Assembly (NCBI RefSeq): GCF_004054195.1 | Contig: NZ_SBIW01000030.1 | Location: 1 to 64,000, forward strand | Direction of reading: 5' to 3' | DNA: 64,000 bases | Origin: Mucilaginibacter gilvus | GTDB lineage: Bacteria > Bacteroidota > Bacteroidia > Sphingobacteriales > Sphingobacteriaceae | In this document: positions 50,450 to 59,701 of the stretch, piece by piece | Layout: each line of letters begins with the position of its first letter | Numbering within the stretch: position 1 is the stretch's first letter | Program-made: the position numbers and the translations under genes | The notes under the pieces: model-generated | Told to the model about the DNA's origin: nothing | Databases searched by the model: none | What the model saw: the letters and a program-made list of their open reading frames with translations, nothing else

Positions 50450-51283
50450 CTAATATCTGAATGAAAAGCCAATAAAATAGATGTTGCCCGCACTTTTATT
50501 AAGCCCATAGTTTAAGCCCGCGTCAATATTTAAGTTACTGTTTGCCGAGAATATAAGCCCTCCGTTGGCATAGGTATCGGTAGTTTTACTGTAAGGGCTG
50601 TAGGTGGCCACGCCTTCCACAAAGCCGTCCAGTTGTTTAAACAGCGGATGCCCAAAGGTGAAGGAGTAAAGCATATTGGTATAATAGCGATTGTTATCCT
50701 CCTTTACAAAACTGATGGTAGCCTGCGCGCCGAAGCTGGTTTTTTCGGTCACGGCCAATGCGAATGGGAATGTTATACCCCCCTGTACGCCATTACTGGC
50801 AAATGAAGATGTCGGCAGCGATACGAAAGGCAGGATCGCCAATGCTGAATTGCCTCCACCGCTACCCCACAAGTTGTACTTAAAACGCAGGGTGATATCG
50901 TCAAATCCCTTTGCTTTATCGGTGATGTTTTGCGTGGCAACATCCCGGGTGGTATTTATCACGTAGGTTGGCACCACCAACTGAATATCCATCTTTTCGG
51001 TAAGGCCCAGCTTATAGTTGGCAACGTTGTAGGCGGTTTGGATACTTTGCACGCCATCAGCCTTTACGCGGATCTGTTTAAACAGGTCCGTTTCCACCTG
51101 GAAGTGCCCGGCTTCCACGGTATAAGCGCTTTCGGTAACATCCGGCCGATCGGTTTCCATTTCCTTCATTTTATCGCGCGGAACCGGGTTAAACAAAGTG
51201 TATTTATGTTTAACGGTATCAGACTGCCCTCTGGCCAGCGAGGCGGTAAAACAGAATAAAAGGACTAAATTAATAATGCGCAT
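50450..51283 (-). CDS. Outer-membrane beta-barrel protein, transporter-like (MetA-pathway type)
   Basis: 277 residues with a signal peptide (MRIINLVLLFCFTASLARG). The mature part has ETDRPDVTESAYTVEAGHFQVETDLF, then alternating hydrophobic strands (MDIQLVVPTYVINT, DDITLRFKYNLWG, GGITFPFALAVTEKTSFGAQATISF) and ends in aromatic FSFRY, as barrels do. This matches the Phenol_MetA_deg/transporter family of unknown specificity. Co-transcription with a metal regulator suggests a metal-linked channel. Confidence 0.82.
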   Translation of the reverse strand: MRIINLVLLFCFTASLARGQSDTVKHKYTLFNPVPRDKMKEMETDRPDVTESAYTVEAGHFQVETDLFKQIRVKADGVQSIQTAYNVANYKLGLTEKMDIQLVVPTYVINTTRDVATQNITDKAKGFDDITLRFKYNLWGSGGGNSALAILPFVSLPTSSFASNGVQGGITFPFALAVTEKTSFGAQATISFVKEDNNRYYTNMLYSFTFGHPLFKQLDGFVEGVATYSPYSKTTDTYANGGLIFSANSNLNIDAGLNYGLNKSAGNIYFIGFSFRY

Positions 51284-51303
51284 AGTGATAGATTTGAAAC
51301 AAA

Positions 51304-51320
51304 GCTAATTATAAATTAGC
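51304..51320. promoter_or_regulatory. Palindrome GCTAATTATAAATTAGC upstream of the outer-membrane gene
   Basis: Seven-base arms (GCTAATT/AATTAGC) around ATA, sharing its half-site with the centre of the larger repeat next to it. It lies 20 bases upstream of the gene start. Confidence 0.6.
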
Positions 51321-51370
51321 ATAAACAAACATATAAAATTAGTCAAGGCTAATTTTATATGTTTGTTTAT
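51321..51370. promoter_or_regulatory. Large perfect inverted repeat, probable metal-regulator operator
   Basis: Two 22-base arms pair perfectly around TCAAGG. The inner part, TTAGTCAAGGCTAA, resembles operators of DtxR-type repressors. It lies 37 bases upstream of the outer-membrane protein gene and 94 bases from the opposite gene, and may control both. Confidence 0.65.
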
Positions 51371-51464
51371 GGAAAATAACTAAACTTTTCATCTACTGTT
51401 TACAGACCTATAAAAATCAAATCCGCTTGCATTTAGTATATTTAACCCAACACCTTAACCACCT

Positions 51465-53642
51465 TTGAAAACATTACTAAACCTACTTGCCTTAATAGCC
51501 CTGCCGGTTTGCTGTATGGCGCAGATCACAATAAAAGACACTGCGAAACTGCCTTTTCTAAAGGAAGCGGTTGAACGGTCGTTTAAACAAGCCCCGCCAT
51601 TTACCGGCAGCCGATTGGATAGTATTGGCCATGAACTAAGGCGTGGCGATATGCATGCCCTTTTTGCTATTACCCCCTATCTGGATAGTTTAAACCAATT
51701 AACCCGATTTTTAGGATACCATATCCTGAAGCCAACGCAGGGTTCGATAGCGTTAGATCTGATTGAGGAGAATGTTTCTTTTTTACCGAGTGAGATAACC
51801 TTAGGGAACAAACTTTCTTCCGCTAATTGGCTTGCCTTTTTAAATGGCAATTTTAATAAAATTCAGTTTGATAAAGATGCCTCGGTATTTCTGCTAACCC
51901 CAATGGTGCAACGGGGTGTTGAATTTGAAGCGCTGGAAATAACTCACCTTCGGCGCGGCGATTTAAATCGCGCGTCTGGCAGGCTATTAAATCTCCCCTG
52001 GCTAAAGGGCGGCAATATAGACCTGATCATTGGTCAACACGACCCATACGCGCTGTACAAAATAGCGGCAGCACTTTACCGCAACCGGTATCGTTTTGAT
52101 GAATACCATAATGACGCTGCCGATTACATCAACCTACTGCAATTGCTTACTGGGGTTGATATTGGCGTAAAAAGCGAGAAGGGCGAAATAACGCACCATA
52201 TAGAAACGGATTTTTATACCCCGTCAAGGGAAAACTTACTGATCTATTTTGCTAAAAACTATGAGGCTTTTCAATGGGATTTAGCGCAACACAGGTTTGT
52301 AAACAGCGGGCTGAAGGTGGCAAATGTAAGCTCGGAGGCCGTTTATTTTGAAATGTTACTGTCTAAAACCGATTCGACTGCAATGAATGCATTTATTAAA
52401 TTAACAAACTGCGACCCGGTAAAAGTTTCGGCATTGACCTCTGTGTATTACAAAGCAAATATTTCGGCAAATTATGCGTTGCCCCCCTATAGGTTTCTTA
52501 AGCAATTGACGTTATTAACCAAGTATTGCCGGGAGAATAAGATTGATTTCTCTGGATCGGCGGACTTGCAAAAAAGAATTTTCGCGTTTAACGAGGAGTT
52601 GTCATTTCAAAAAAGGCGAAGGATGGAAGATGCAATGATAAATTCGCTGACGCCAAACGAGCTAACCGCATTGGAATATTGGAGTTTGGTTTACGAATCT
52701 GTTTCTAATTTAAATTATTCCTCGGGCAGAGTGCTGGATACCTGGTATTCTAAAAATTGGGGTAAAATAATTTCGGATAAGAGCCAGCTTAGCCTTTTCC
52801 TAAAAAAGACCGCCCTATTCAGAAATTTATCGATATCCGGTTTCTGCTATACTTACTTGGCTAAATTTAACAACGGAAACGCAAAAACCCTCGCAGCATT
52901 AAAAGGGCTTTCATCTGCCGACGAGCAGATAGAGCAACAGAAACGTTTAGCTATTGGTATAGTGCAAGCGCCAAAAGCACTTTTGCCCGAAACCCAAAAA
53001 TACAATGGTGGAAATTATGATGCAGAGATAAAAAACCTGGCGAAAGCATTTGAGGCGACTATTAAAAACGCTAAAGACACAACAGCAAGGAACGACAGTA
53101 TATCAAAGTTATTCGCCAAGATCAATTATAAACAAATTGATACGGCATTTTGCCTTGTGGAACACTTTAATTTTAAATGGGCTGGGGAAAAGTACTCTTT
53201 TATGGACCGTGATTTTGGGTTTTTTCTTGAAGATTTCAACTCTGCAAATGTGCGAAAAGAATTTCTAAGCGTGTTCAGGAGCCGCAGCGAATACGAGACT
53301 TACGCATACTATTTAAAAAAGGCTGGGGTTGATTATCATAATCCAAACCAAACGCTGAACTACGATAAAATATACGATATTTTAAAATACAACGTAATTA
53401 CCGCGTTTGTGGGCGGCGGGGGGGGGTGGAAATTAGATAATGAGGTTTATGCCGTTATTAAACTGCTGGAGTTGAAGTTTGAAACACACTTAGGTTATCC
53501 CGGGAAATTATGCAATTCAGGTAACTCCAACGGATGCCATGCTTCTGGCCGTGCAAAAGAATGGATGGCCTACCTAAAGGCGAAAGGGCTGTTAAAAACA
53601 AAACATAGTGAACCCTATTCTTTTTCTTACTTCGACAATTAA
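51465..53642 (+). CDS. Large secreted hypothetical protein, TTG start
   Basis: 725 residues, starting at TTG 51465, which directly opens a signal peptide (xKTLLNLLALIALPVCCMAQ). The mature protein is mostly helical with no motif I recognise; I find no catalytic signature. Near residue 650 five consecutive Gly are encoded by a run that includes nine G (53418-53426). The C-terminus has CNSGNSNGCHASGRAKEWMAYLKAKGLLK. The neighbouring metal-responsive operator could affect it. It may be specific to this group of bacteria. Confidence 0.7.
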   Translation: MKTLLNLLALIALPVCCMAQITIKDTAKLPFLKEAVERSFKQAPPFTGSRLDSIGHELRRGDMHALFAITPYLDSLNQLTRFLGYHILKPTQGSIALDLIEENVSFLPSEITLGNKLSSANWLAFLNGNFNKIQFDKDASVFLLTPMVQRGVEFEALEITHLRRGDLNRASGRLLNLPWLKGGNIDLIIGQHDPYALYKIAAALYRNRYRFDEYHNDAADYINLLQLLTGVDIGVKSEKGEITHHIETDFYTPSRENLLIYFAKNYEAFQWDLAQHRFVNSGLKVANVSSEAVYFEMLLSKTDSTAMNAFIKLTNCDPVKVSALTSVYYKANISANYALPPYRFLKQLTLLTKYCRENKIDFSGSADLQKRIFAFNEELSFQKRRRMEDAMINSLTPNELTALEYWSLVYESVSNLNYSSGRVLDTWYSKNWGKIISDKSQLSLFLKKTALFRNLSISGFCYTYLAKFNNGNAKTLAALKGLSSADEQIEQQKRLAIGIVQAPKALLPETQKYNGGNYDAEIKNLAKAFEATIKNAKDTTARNDSISKLFAKINYKQIDTAFCLVEHFNFKWAGEKYSFMDRDFGFFLEDFNSANVRKEFLSVFRSRSEYETYAYYLKKAGVDYHNPNQTLNYDKIYDILKYNVITAFVGGGGGWKLDNEVYAVIKLLELKFETHLGYPGKLCNSGNSNGCHASGRAKEWMAYLKAKGLLKTKHSEPYSFSYFDN

Positions 53643-53778
53643 TGAAAACTCCCCCTTTTTTGTTGGCAATCTTTTTTTGAAATCCGTTGCAATTCCCCCA
53701 ACTTCGCAATCCCGATAATATCTGCGGCATCACAAAAAATCTGTGAAATCAAAAAAGAAATCGGCGTAATCCCAAATA

Positions 53779-56055
53779 ATGGAATCATACAACCTTAAAA
53801 TAGCGCAGGAACTTTCTGTTGGCAGTAAGCAGGTAAGCGCAACTATAGCTTTGTTAGACGAAGGTGCAACCGTGCCTTTCATCTCCCGTTACCGTAAAGA
53901 AGCAACCGGCAGTCTGGATGAGGTGCAGGTGGCCGCCATCCGAGACCGCGTACAACAATTGCGCGATCTGGATAAACGCCGCGAAGCCATCCTGAAATCG
54001 CTAACCGATATGGGCAAGCTTACCCCGTTATTGGAGGCGCAGATCAACGCTGCCGAAACTATGGTGTTGTTGGAGGATATTTACCTGCCTTATCGCCCTA
54101 AACGCAAAACCCGCGCAACTGCGGCTCGCGAAAAGGGCCTGCAGCCGCTGGCAGATGTGCTTTTAGAACAAAAGAATTTCGACCCGGAACTGGAAGCGGG
54201 TAAATACATAGATGAGGAGAAGGGCGTAAAAAATACCGAAGAAGCATTGGCCGGTGCCCGCGACATTATTGCTGAGTACATTAGCGAACACGCAGAAACC
54301 CGCGCAAAAATGCGCGAACTGTTTACCGAGAAAGGCACCTTCCAATCTAAAGTGGCCGATGGTAAAGAGGTAGAGGGCATCAAATACAAGGATTATTTCG
54401 ATTGGACGGAGCCCGTTAAATCGGCACCATCGCACCGGATACTGGCTATGCGCCGAGGCGAGAAAGAGGAGATCCTTTGGCTGGATATTAAACCAACCGA
54501 AGACGACGCTCTTAACCTGCTGGAGCGCGAGTTTGTTAAAGGCCGGAACGCAACATCATCGCAGGTTGGTTTAGCCGTTAGCGATAGCTATAAGCGCCTG
54601 CTGAAGCCATCTATGGAAACCGAGATCCGCCTGCTTACAAAAAAGAAGGCCGACGAAGAGGCTATCCGCGTATTTGCCGAGAACGCCCGCCAGCTTTTGT
54701 TAGGCGCGCCATTAGGGCAGAAACGCATCATGGCTATCGACCCTGGTTTCCGTACCGGCTGTAAGCTGGTTTGTTTGGATGAGCAGGGCAAACTATTGGA
54801 GAACACCACCATTTACCCGCATACCGGCGCAGGCCAGGCAAAAGAAGCGGAGAAAACCGTTCAGCACTTGTTCGGGCGTTACAATATTGAAGCTATTGCC
54901 ATTGGCAACGGCACCGCCGGCCGCGAAACAGAAGTGTTTGTGCGCAATCTTAACCTGCCGGGCGCTATTATTGTAATGGTGAACGAAAGTGGGGCATCCA
55001 TCTATTCCGCATCAGAAGTGGCAAGGGATGAGTTCCCGGATAAGGATATTACCGTGCGCGGCGCCGTATCTATCGGCCGCCGTTTGATGGACCCATTGGC
55101 GGAACTGGTAAAGATAGACCCCAAATCAATCGGTGTGGGCCAATACCAGCACGATGTGGACCAAAATAAACTGCAAACGTCGCTGGATGATACGGTTGTT
55201 AGTTGCGTAAACGCCGTAGGGGTGGAGTTGAACACTGCATCCAAACAGATCCTGGCGTATGTATCCGGCCTTGGTCCGCAACTGGCGCAGAACATTGTAG
55301 AGTACCGCAACCGAAACGGCGCTTTTAAACGCCGCAGCGAGCTGAAAAAAGTGGCCCGCCTTGGCGATAAAGCATACGAACAGGCAGCCGGCTTCCTGCG
55401 TATCCGCGGGGCAGAAAATCCTTTGGATACAAGCGCCGTACACCCCGAGCGTTATGCCCTGGTGGAGCAAATAGCTAAAGACATGAACTGCAAAGTGCAG
55501 GACTTGATGGGCGACGACATGCTTCGCAAATCTATCCCCCTGCAAAAATATATTTCAGATGCGGTAGGTTTACCCACCCTTAATGATATCATCGCCGAGC
55601 TGGCCAAACCCGGCCGCGACCCGCGTGAGCAATTCGAGGCATTTAGTTTTACCGATGGCGTAAATGGTATTAATGATTTGAAGGTAGGGATGAAACTGCC
55701 CGGCATTGTAACCAATATCACCAATTTTGGCGCTTTTGTAGATATAGGCGTACATCAGGATGGTTTGGTGCATTTAAGCCAGATAACCAACCGCTTTATT
55801 AAAGACCCTAACGAAGTGCTTAAAGTGCATCAAAAGGTGGAGGTTACCGTTACCGAGGTCGATGCAAACCGCAAGCGCATTTCGCTATCCATGAAAGAGA
55901 ATGAAAAACGTGAAGCACCTGCTGTAAACAAGCCACGTGAACAACAAAGGCCTGCTCAAAAACCGTTTGTTCAACATCCCGCTACTAAACCGGCACCCGA
56001 ACCGGAGATGGATATGATGAGCAAGCTGGCGGCGCTGAAGAACAAGTTTAAGTAG
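53779..56055 (+). CDS. tex: Tex-family RNA-binding protein
   Basis: 758 residues of full length. The N-terminal helical domain (LSVGSKQVSATIALLDEGATVPFISRYRKEATGSLDEVQ) leads to the YqgF-like RNase H fold at about 315-445 (RIMAIDPGFRTGCKLVCLD, AIAIGNGTAGRETE). Helix-hairpin-helix domains are at about 480-565, and a C-terminal S1 domain at about 640-710 (LKVGMKLPGIVTNITNFGAFVDIGVHQDGLVHLSQI). It ends in a Pro/Gln-rich tail. Tex binds nucleic acids and affects transcription. The gene is complete. Confidence 0.95.
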   Translation: MESYNLKIAQELSVGSKQVSATIALLDEGATVPFISRYRKEATGSLDEVQVAAIRDRVQQLRDLDKRREAILKSLTDMGKLTPLLEAQINAAETMVLLEDIYLPYRPKRKTRATAAREKGLQPLADVLLEQKNFDPELEAGKYIDEEKGVKNTEEALAGARDIIAEYISEHAETRAKMRELFTEKGTFQSKVADGKEVEGIKYKDYFDWTEPVKSAPSHRILAMRRGEKEEILWLDIKPTEDDALNLLEREFVKGRNATSSQVGLAVSDSYKRLLKPSMETEIRLLTKKKADEEAIRVFAENARQLLLGAPLGQKRIMAIDPGFRTGCKLVCLDEQGKLLENTTIYPHTGAGQAKEAEKTVQHLFGRYNIEAIAIGNGTAGRETEVFVRNLNLPGAIIVMVNESGASIYSASEVARDEFPDKDITVRGAVSIGRRLMDPLAELVKIDPKSIGVGQYQHDVDQNKLQTSLDDTVVSCVNAVGVELNTASKQILAYVSGLGPQLAQNIVEYRNRNGAFKRRSELKKVARLGDKAYEQAAGFLRIRGAENPLDTSAVHPERYALVEQIAKDMNCKVQDLMGDDMLRKSIPLQKYISDAVGLPTLNDIIAELAKPGRDPREQFEAFSFTDGVNGINDLKVGMKLPGIVTNITNFGAFVDIGVHQDGLVHLSQITNRFIKDPNEVLKVHQKVEVTVTEVDANRKRISLSMKENEKREAPAVNKPREQQRPAQKPFVQHPATKPAPEPEMDMMSKLAALKNKFK

Positions 56056-56075
56056 GCTCTTTACCTTTACAACAT

Positions 56076-56185
56076 TGTTATTGCGAGGAGTGATAGCGAC
56101 GTGGCAATCTCAGCATGCCCGCGCACACGGCTGCTTTGCCTATCGGAGCGTCCTATGAGGTTGCCGCGTTGCGCTCGCAATGACA
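56076..56185. repeat. Dispersed-type inverted repeat between tex and terC
   Basis: It starts TGTTATTGCGAGGAG and ends GCGCTCGCAATGACA, with inner GACGTGGCAATCTC/GAGGTTGCCGCG complementary parts. This TTGCGAGG...CGCAATGACA type is a common Sphingobacteriaceae intergenic repeat. It lies between convergent genes. Confidence 0.7.
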
Positions 56186-56208
56186 GTTTTTTTGAATTTT
56201 ATATATCC

Positions 56209-56994
56209 TTACTTCTTCGTTGGAACCACTTTTATTCCTTTTGCACTTTTAGCCGCTCGTTTTGCACGCATTTTAAGGTTCAGCATTTCTACCAATATAG
56301 AGAAGGCCATGGCGAAGTAAATATACCCTTTAGGGATATGCTGCTCAAAGGCCTCCGCCAACAGCGATACCCCTATTAATAAGAGGAATGATAAGGCCAG
56401 CATTTTTACGGTAGGGTGCTTGTTTACAAACGCTGCAACGCTGTTTGACGCCCACATCATAATACCCACGGCTACCACTACAGCGGCTATCATGATCTCT
56501 ACGTGCTGCGCCATACCTACAGCGGTGATCACCGAATCTAAAGAGAAAACGATATCCAGCAGCATAATCTGCACAATGGTTGCCCAAAACGATTTTGGCT
56601 TTACCTTATCAGCATCTTCTTCCTCGCCCTCTATTTTTTGGTGAATTTCGGCGGTGCTTTTATAGATAAGGAACAAACCTCCGATGATCAATATCAGGTC
56701 GCGGCCGGAGATGGCGAGCTTCTCAACCCAATCGGGGTCGGTAGTGCCTAACAGGCCGGCTAAGCTAAACAGCGGTGCGGTGAGTTTCATTACCCAGGTA
56801 ATGGAGAGCAATAATAATACGCGGGTGATCATGGCGCCAGCCAAACCCATACGGCGGCCTTTGGCCTGCTGGCTTTTTGGCAATTTATCCGACAGGATAG
56901 AGATAAATATGACGTTATCGATACCAAGAACGATCTCTAATACAGTAAGGGTGATCAATGATATCCACGCTTCCGGGTCGGTAAATATTTCCAT
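56209..56994 (-). CDS. TerC-family membrane protein
   Basis: 261 residues from the ATG at 56994 (MEIFTDPEAWISLITLTVLEIVLGIDNVIFISIL); an upstream in-frame ATG adds seven residues. Seven or so membrane helices include the paired acidic motifs LEIVLGIDNVIF and MLLDIVFSLDSVITAVGMA that define TerC. Family members export metal ions such as Mn or support protein secretion. A cytoplasmic loop EIHQKIEGEEEDADKVKPK divides the halves. Confidence 0.92.
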   Translation of the reverse strand: MEIFTDPEAWISLITLTVLEIVLGIDNVIFISILSDKLPKSQQAKGRRMGLAGAMITRVLLLLSITWVMKLTAPLFSLAGLLGTTDPDWVEKLAISGRDLILIIGGLFLIYKSTAEIHQKIEGEEEDADKVKPKSFWATIVQIMLLDIVFSLDSVITAVGMAQHVEIMIAAVVVAVGIMMWASNSVAAFVNKHPTVKMLALSFLLLIGVSLLAEAFEQHIPKGYIYFAMAFSILVEMLNLKMRAKRAAKSAKGIKVVPTKK

Positions 56995-57088
56995 GGGTAA
57001 AATTTGTATGCGCACTAAAATAACAAAACCCCTGCCTATTATGGCAAGGGTGCTGCAAAAACCTGTTTTTTGTTGCTATTTAAGTAGC

Positions 57089-58453
57089 TTAATTAAAGCT
57101 TATGCCTGTAAAACTGGCGTTGATAACTATTTTATTGGAGGAATTGGCGTTGCCTATATACCCTCTGTATGTTTTGGTAGACGAAAATCCGTGGTCGTCA
57201 TCCGATGGAGATTTTGAGATTAATTTTACCCGGTCATCGCCGTAATTAAAGCTGCCAAGTTTTACAGTAACATCAAAGTTCACGTTTTCAAGCTGTTTGA
57301 AGTCGAAGGTAATTTTGGAGAATTGGGCATCAACATTAATATTTTTTACTGTTTTATCAATAGTGCCTATTCTGAGCCCGTCGCCGTATTTTATGTTCGC
57401 ATCAATAGATCCCTTAAGCCTGTCAATACTCATAGAAGAGAACTTAAGTTCAGTGTCTACATTATTTGCACTGCCCAATTTTATTTTGGTGTAGGCCATG
57501 CTTATTTTTCCGTTGTTAAACGATTCTACCGTTGAAGTGTGACCATCATCAAATCGCAAATCTATCTCATTTTGCGGGTTTGAAAGCTGCCCGGCAATCA
57601 GGTTGCCATACGATACTTTGATAAAAGACTTACCCGAAAGATCTGGTAGCACCACAGCGCCAAATCTGTTATTAATATCGATAGGGTTACCGGCGGGCAT
57701 GTACACTGTGTAATTAATTTGGATACTTTGGTGGTCGTTGCGTCTGTTCGAGCCGTTATGGTACAGGTTAGTTTTGAATGATATTGTTGAACCAACCTTA
57801 CTGTCGTCGATGCTCGAGCCATTGATCATGTCGTTTACAGCATCGGCATCGTCCGAACCGAATTTCATCTGTACGTCAACCTTAAACTCGTTCTTGTTCC
57901 AGGTGTTTACGGTTATCTTACCAAAGCTGTTGCTTATCTGCAGCATGTCGTTAACATTCACGCTGTAGCTTTTACTGTAATTTTTTACTTTTTCGACGAT
58001 ATCGCCGCTGGCAACCTTTTGCTTGTACTCAGCACTATCCGAATTTAAATTGATATTGAAATTTTTGATGTTGCTGAAAGTGTTGCTCATATCGGGCACC
58101 ATATCCTTAAAGCTGCCCGCAAAATCTTTACCGAAGTCTTTGCCGAAGCTTTTTCCAAAATCTGCCCCAAAGTCTTTAAATTTCATTTTAAATTCTTTGT
58201 TAAACTTTTTAGAGGCGATAACCATCTTCTGCGTGCTTTTATCTATGCGCAGTTTGTTCATTTGCTTTTGCAGCTTGCCCATCTGCTTTTGCAGATCGGT
58301 CATTTGCTTTTGAAAGGCTTTATCGTCCAGTTGCTCGGTTTGGGCTTCTGTTGTTTGGGGGCTTACCGGTTTTGCCTGTGCAAATGCAGCGGTGCTGATA
58401 GCAATGCTTGCAATTAATGCAAACACCCTATGGTTAAATATCTTTAGTTCCAT
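57089..58453 (-). CDS. Secreted DUF4097-like protein of the ECF sigma operon
   Basis: 454 residues with a signal peptide (VFALIASIAISTAAFAQA). A coiled coil at about 40-75 (FQKQMTDLQKQMGKLQKQMNKL) is followed by an Asp/Phe/Gly-rich stretch with repeated KSFGKDFGKDF. A long beta-solenoid-like domain of DUF4097 character then follows (LQISNSFGKITVNTWNKNEFKVDVQMKFG, FGAVVLPDLSGKSFIKVSYGNLIAG). It overlaps the anti-sigma gene by 20 bases. It is probably a surface or periplasmic target of the sigma system. Confidence 0.8.
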   Translation of the reverse strand: MELKIFNHRVFALIASIAISTAAFAQAKPVSPQTTEAQTEQLDDKAFQKQMTDLQKQMGKLQKQMNKLRIDKSTQKMVIASKKFNKEFKMKFKDFGADFGKSFGKDFGKDFAGSFKDMVPDMSNTFSNIKNFNINLNSDSAEYKQKVASGDIVEKVKNYSKSYSVNVNDMLQISNSFGKITVNTWNKNEFKVDVQMKFGSDDADAVNDMINGSSIDDSKVGSTISFKTNLYHNGSNRRNDHQSIQINYTVYMPAGNPIDINNRFGAVVLPDLSGKSFIKVSYGNLIAGQLSNPQNEIDLRFDDGHTSTVESFNNGKISMAYTKIKLGSANNVDTELKFSSMSIDRLKGSIDANIKYGDGLRIGTIDKTVKNINVDAQFSKITFDFKQLENVNFDVTVKLGSFNYGDDRVKLISKSPSDDDHGFSSTKTYRGYIGNANSSNKIVINASFTGISFN

Positions 58454-59006
58454 TTTGCTGTTCCTTTTTGCTTTGATTGAATTGTTGTATTACACTTAAT
58501 TGTTGATTAAGCACCTCGGTTTGTATTTGCAAGTTCCGGATCATTGCACGTAAAACACGTTCCTGGTTGGGGCTGGTGGCCAAATCTGTACTCAGTTTTT
58601 TATAATTGGCCTGCATTTTTATCAACTCGTTGTTAAACTCGTTGTAAAGCTGTGGGTCGAATTTTGCTACTTGTTTTAATTCTATCTTTTTGGTTTCAAT
58701 GAGCGACGCGTATTGCACCTGCTGTTTGGCATAGGTAGGGTTAATGGCGGCGAGGTCAACGTCGCCGTTTGTTTTTTGGCTTTGTATATATATACCGAAC
58801 CCGATGCCCATAACCACGATGATCATGGCGGCTACCCTTAGCACAAAGCCAAGGGAGAATGTTTTTGCTTCGCGCTTTTTTGGCAGCTGCTCAGCCTCCC
58901 AGGCATCCAGTTCTGTTGAGATGTTATTCCAGATATCGGCGCGGGGTTGCAGGTCATCAAATTCTTCCCTGTTTTCGGCCATAAAATCTTCTAAACGCTT
59001 GCTCAT
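58434..59006 (-). CDS. Membrane-bound anti-sigma factor
   Basis: 190 residues. The cytoplasmic N-terminus (MSKRLEDFMAENREEFDDLQPRADIWNNISTEL) binds the sigma factor; a transmembrane helix is at about 54-74 (VLRVAAMIIVVMGIGFGIYI); the periplasmic part is a coiled coil. The family pattern and the 4-base overlap with the sigma gene support the role. Only one membrane span is present. Confidence 0.82.
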   Translation of the reverse strand: MSKRLEDFMAENREEFDDLQPRADIWNNISTELDAWEAEQLPKKREAKTFSLGFVLRVAAMIIVVMGIGFGIYIQSQKTNGDVDLAAINPTYAKQQVQYASLIETKKIELKQVAKFDPQLYNEFNNELIKMQANYKKLSTDLATSPNQERVLRAMIRNLQIQTEVLNQQLSVIQQFNQSKKEQQNGTKDI

Positions 59007-59563
59007 TTGGTTATTCCTTTTCTAATTAATATCTCGTTCAATTTCCTTTTCGCTCTTAAAAACTGGGTTCGCGATGTGTTTTCGGTTATCCCCAGTACCT
59101 GGCCAATCTCTTCGTGGTCGTACCCCTCTAACAAGTAAAGCGATAGTACCACACGGTAGCCATCCGGTAACTCTTTCATGGCGTCTTTTACCCGGGCCAC
59201 TTTGTGTTGTACATCATCATCGTCCCAGGGCTCTTCGTCTGCAACGTTATCCAGGTGCCCGTCTTCTATCTCCACCAGGTCCAGTTTTCGTTTGCGCAGC
59301 AGGTTAATGGAGCGGTGTACTACAATTTGTTTAAGCCAAAGCCCAAAGGTTGTTTCCTGCCTAAAATCCTTCATCCTTTTAAAAGCATCGGTAAAGGCTT
59401 CCTGCAAAACATCTTCCGCCTCGCCAACGTTGCCCACTATCCTAAAGGCGATGTTTAACATCGCTTTAGAATATAGTTTGTATAACTCGTAACAGGCTTT
59501 TTTGCTTCCCTGCTTACACTCAACTACCAGTTGATAATGTTTATCTACAAATACAGCTTCCAA
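59003..59563 (-). CDS. ECF RNA polymerase sigma factor
   Basis: 186 residues: region 2 (ACYELYKLYSKAMLNIAFRIVGNVGEAEDVLQEAFTDAFKRMKDF) and region 4 (MKELPDGYRVVLSLYLLEGYDHEEIGQVLGITENTSRTQFLRAKRKLNEIL). It leads a three-gene operon with overlapping starts (sigma, anti-sigma, secreted DUF4097-like protein). Confidence 0.94.
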   Translation of the reverse strand: MEAVFVDKHYQLVVECKQGSKKACYELYKLYSKAMLNIAFRIVGNVGEAEDVLQEAFTDAFKRMKDFRQETTFGLWLKQIVVHRSINLLRKRKLDLVEIEDGHLDNVADEEPWDDDDVQHKVARVKDAMKELPDGYRVVLSLYLLEGYDHEEIGQVLGITENTSRTQFLRAKRKLNEILIRKGITK

Positions 59564-59701
59564 TTAATTTTGTGAGGTTTCAAGTTAAATGACGCAGGCC
59601 ATCTAACAACGTTGCATGTAGTAAGAATTTTATTTGTTTAAACTGCGGTTTTTTTTTGCAGATGATGAAATATATAGCTGAATAATGCGTTTAGGGCGAA
59701 A

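Noticed and set aside
53643..53778. Repetitive-looking sequence before tex (AATCTGTGAAATC, AATCGGCGTAATCC)
   Set aside because: It resembles common short intergenic repeats in the phylum, but without copies in this window I could not support a feature.
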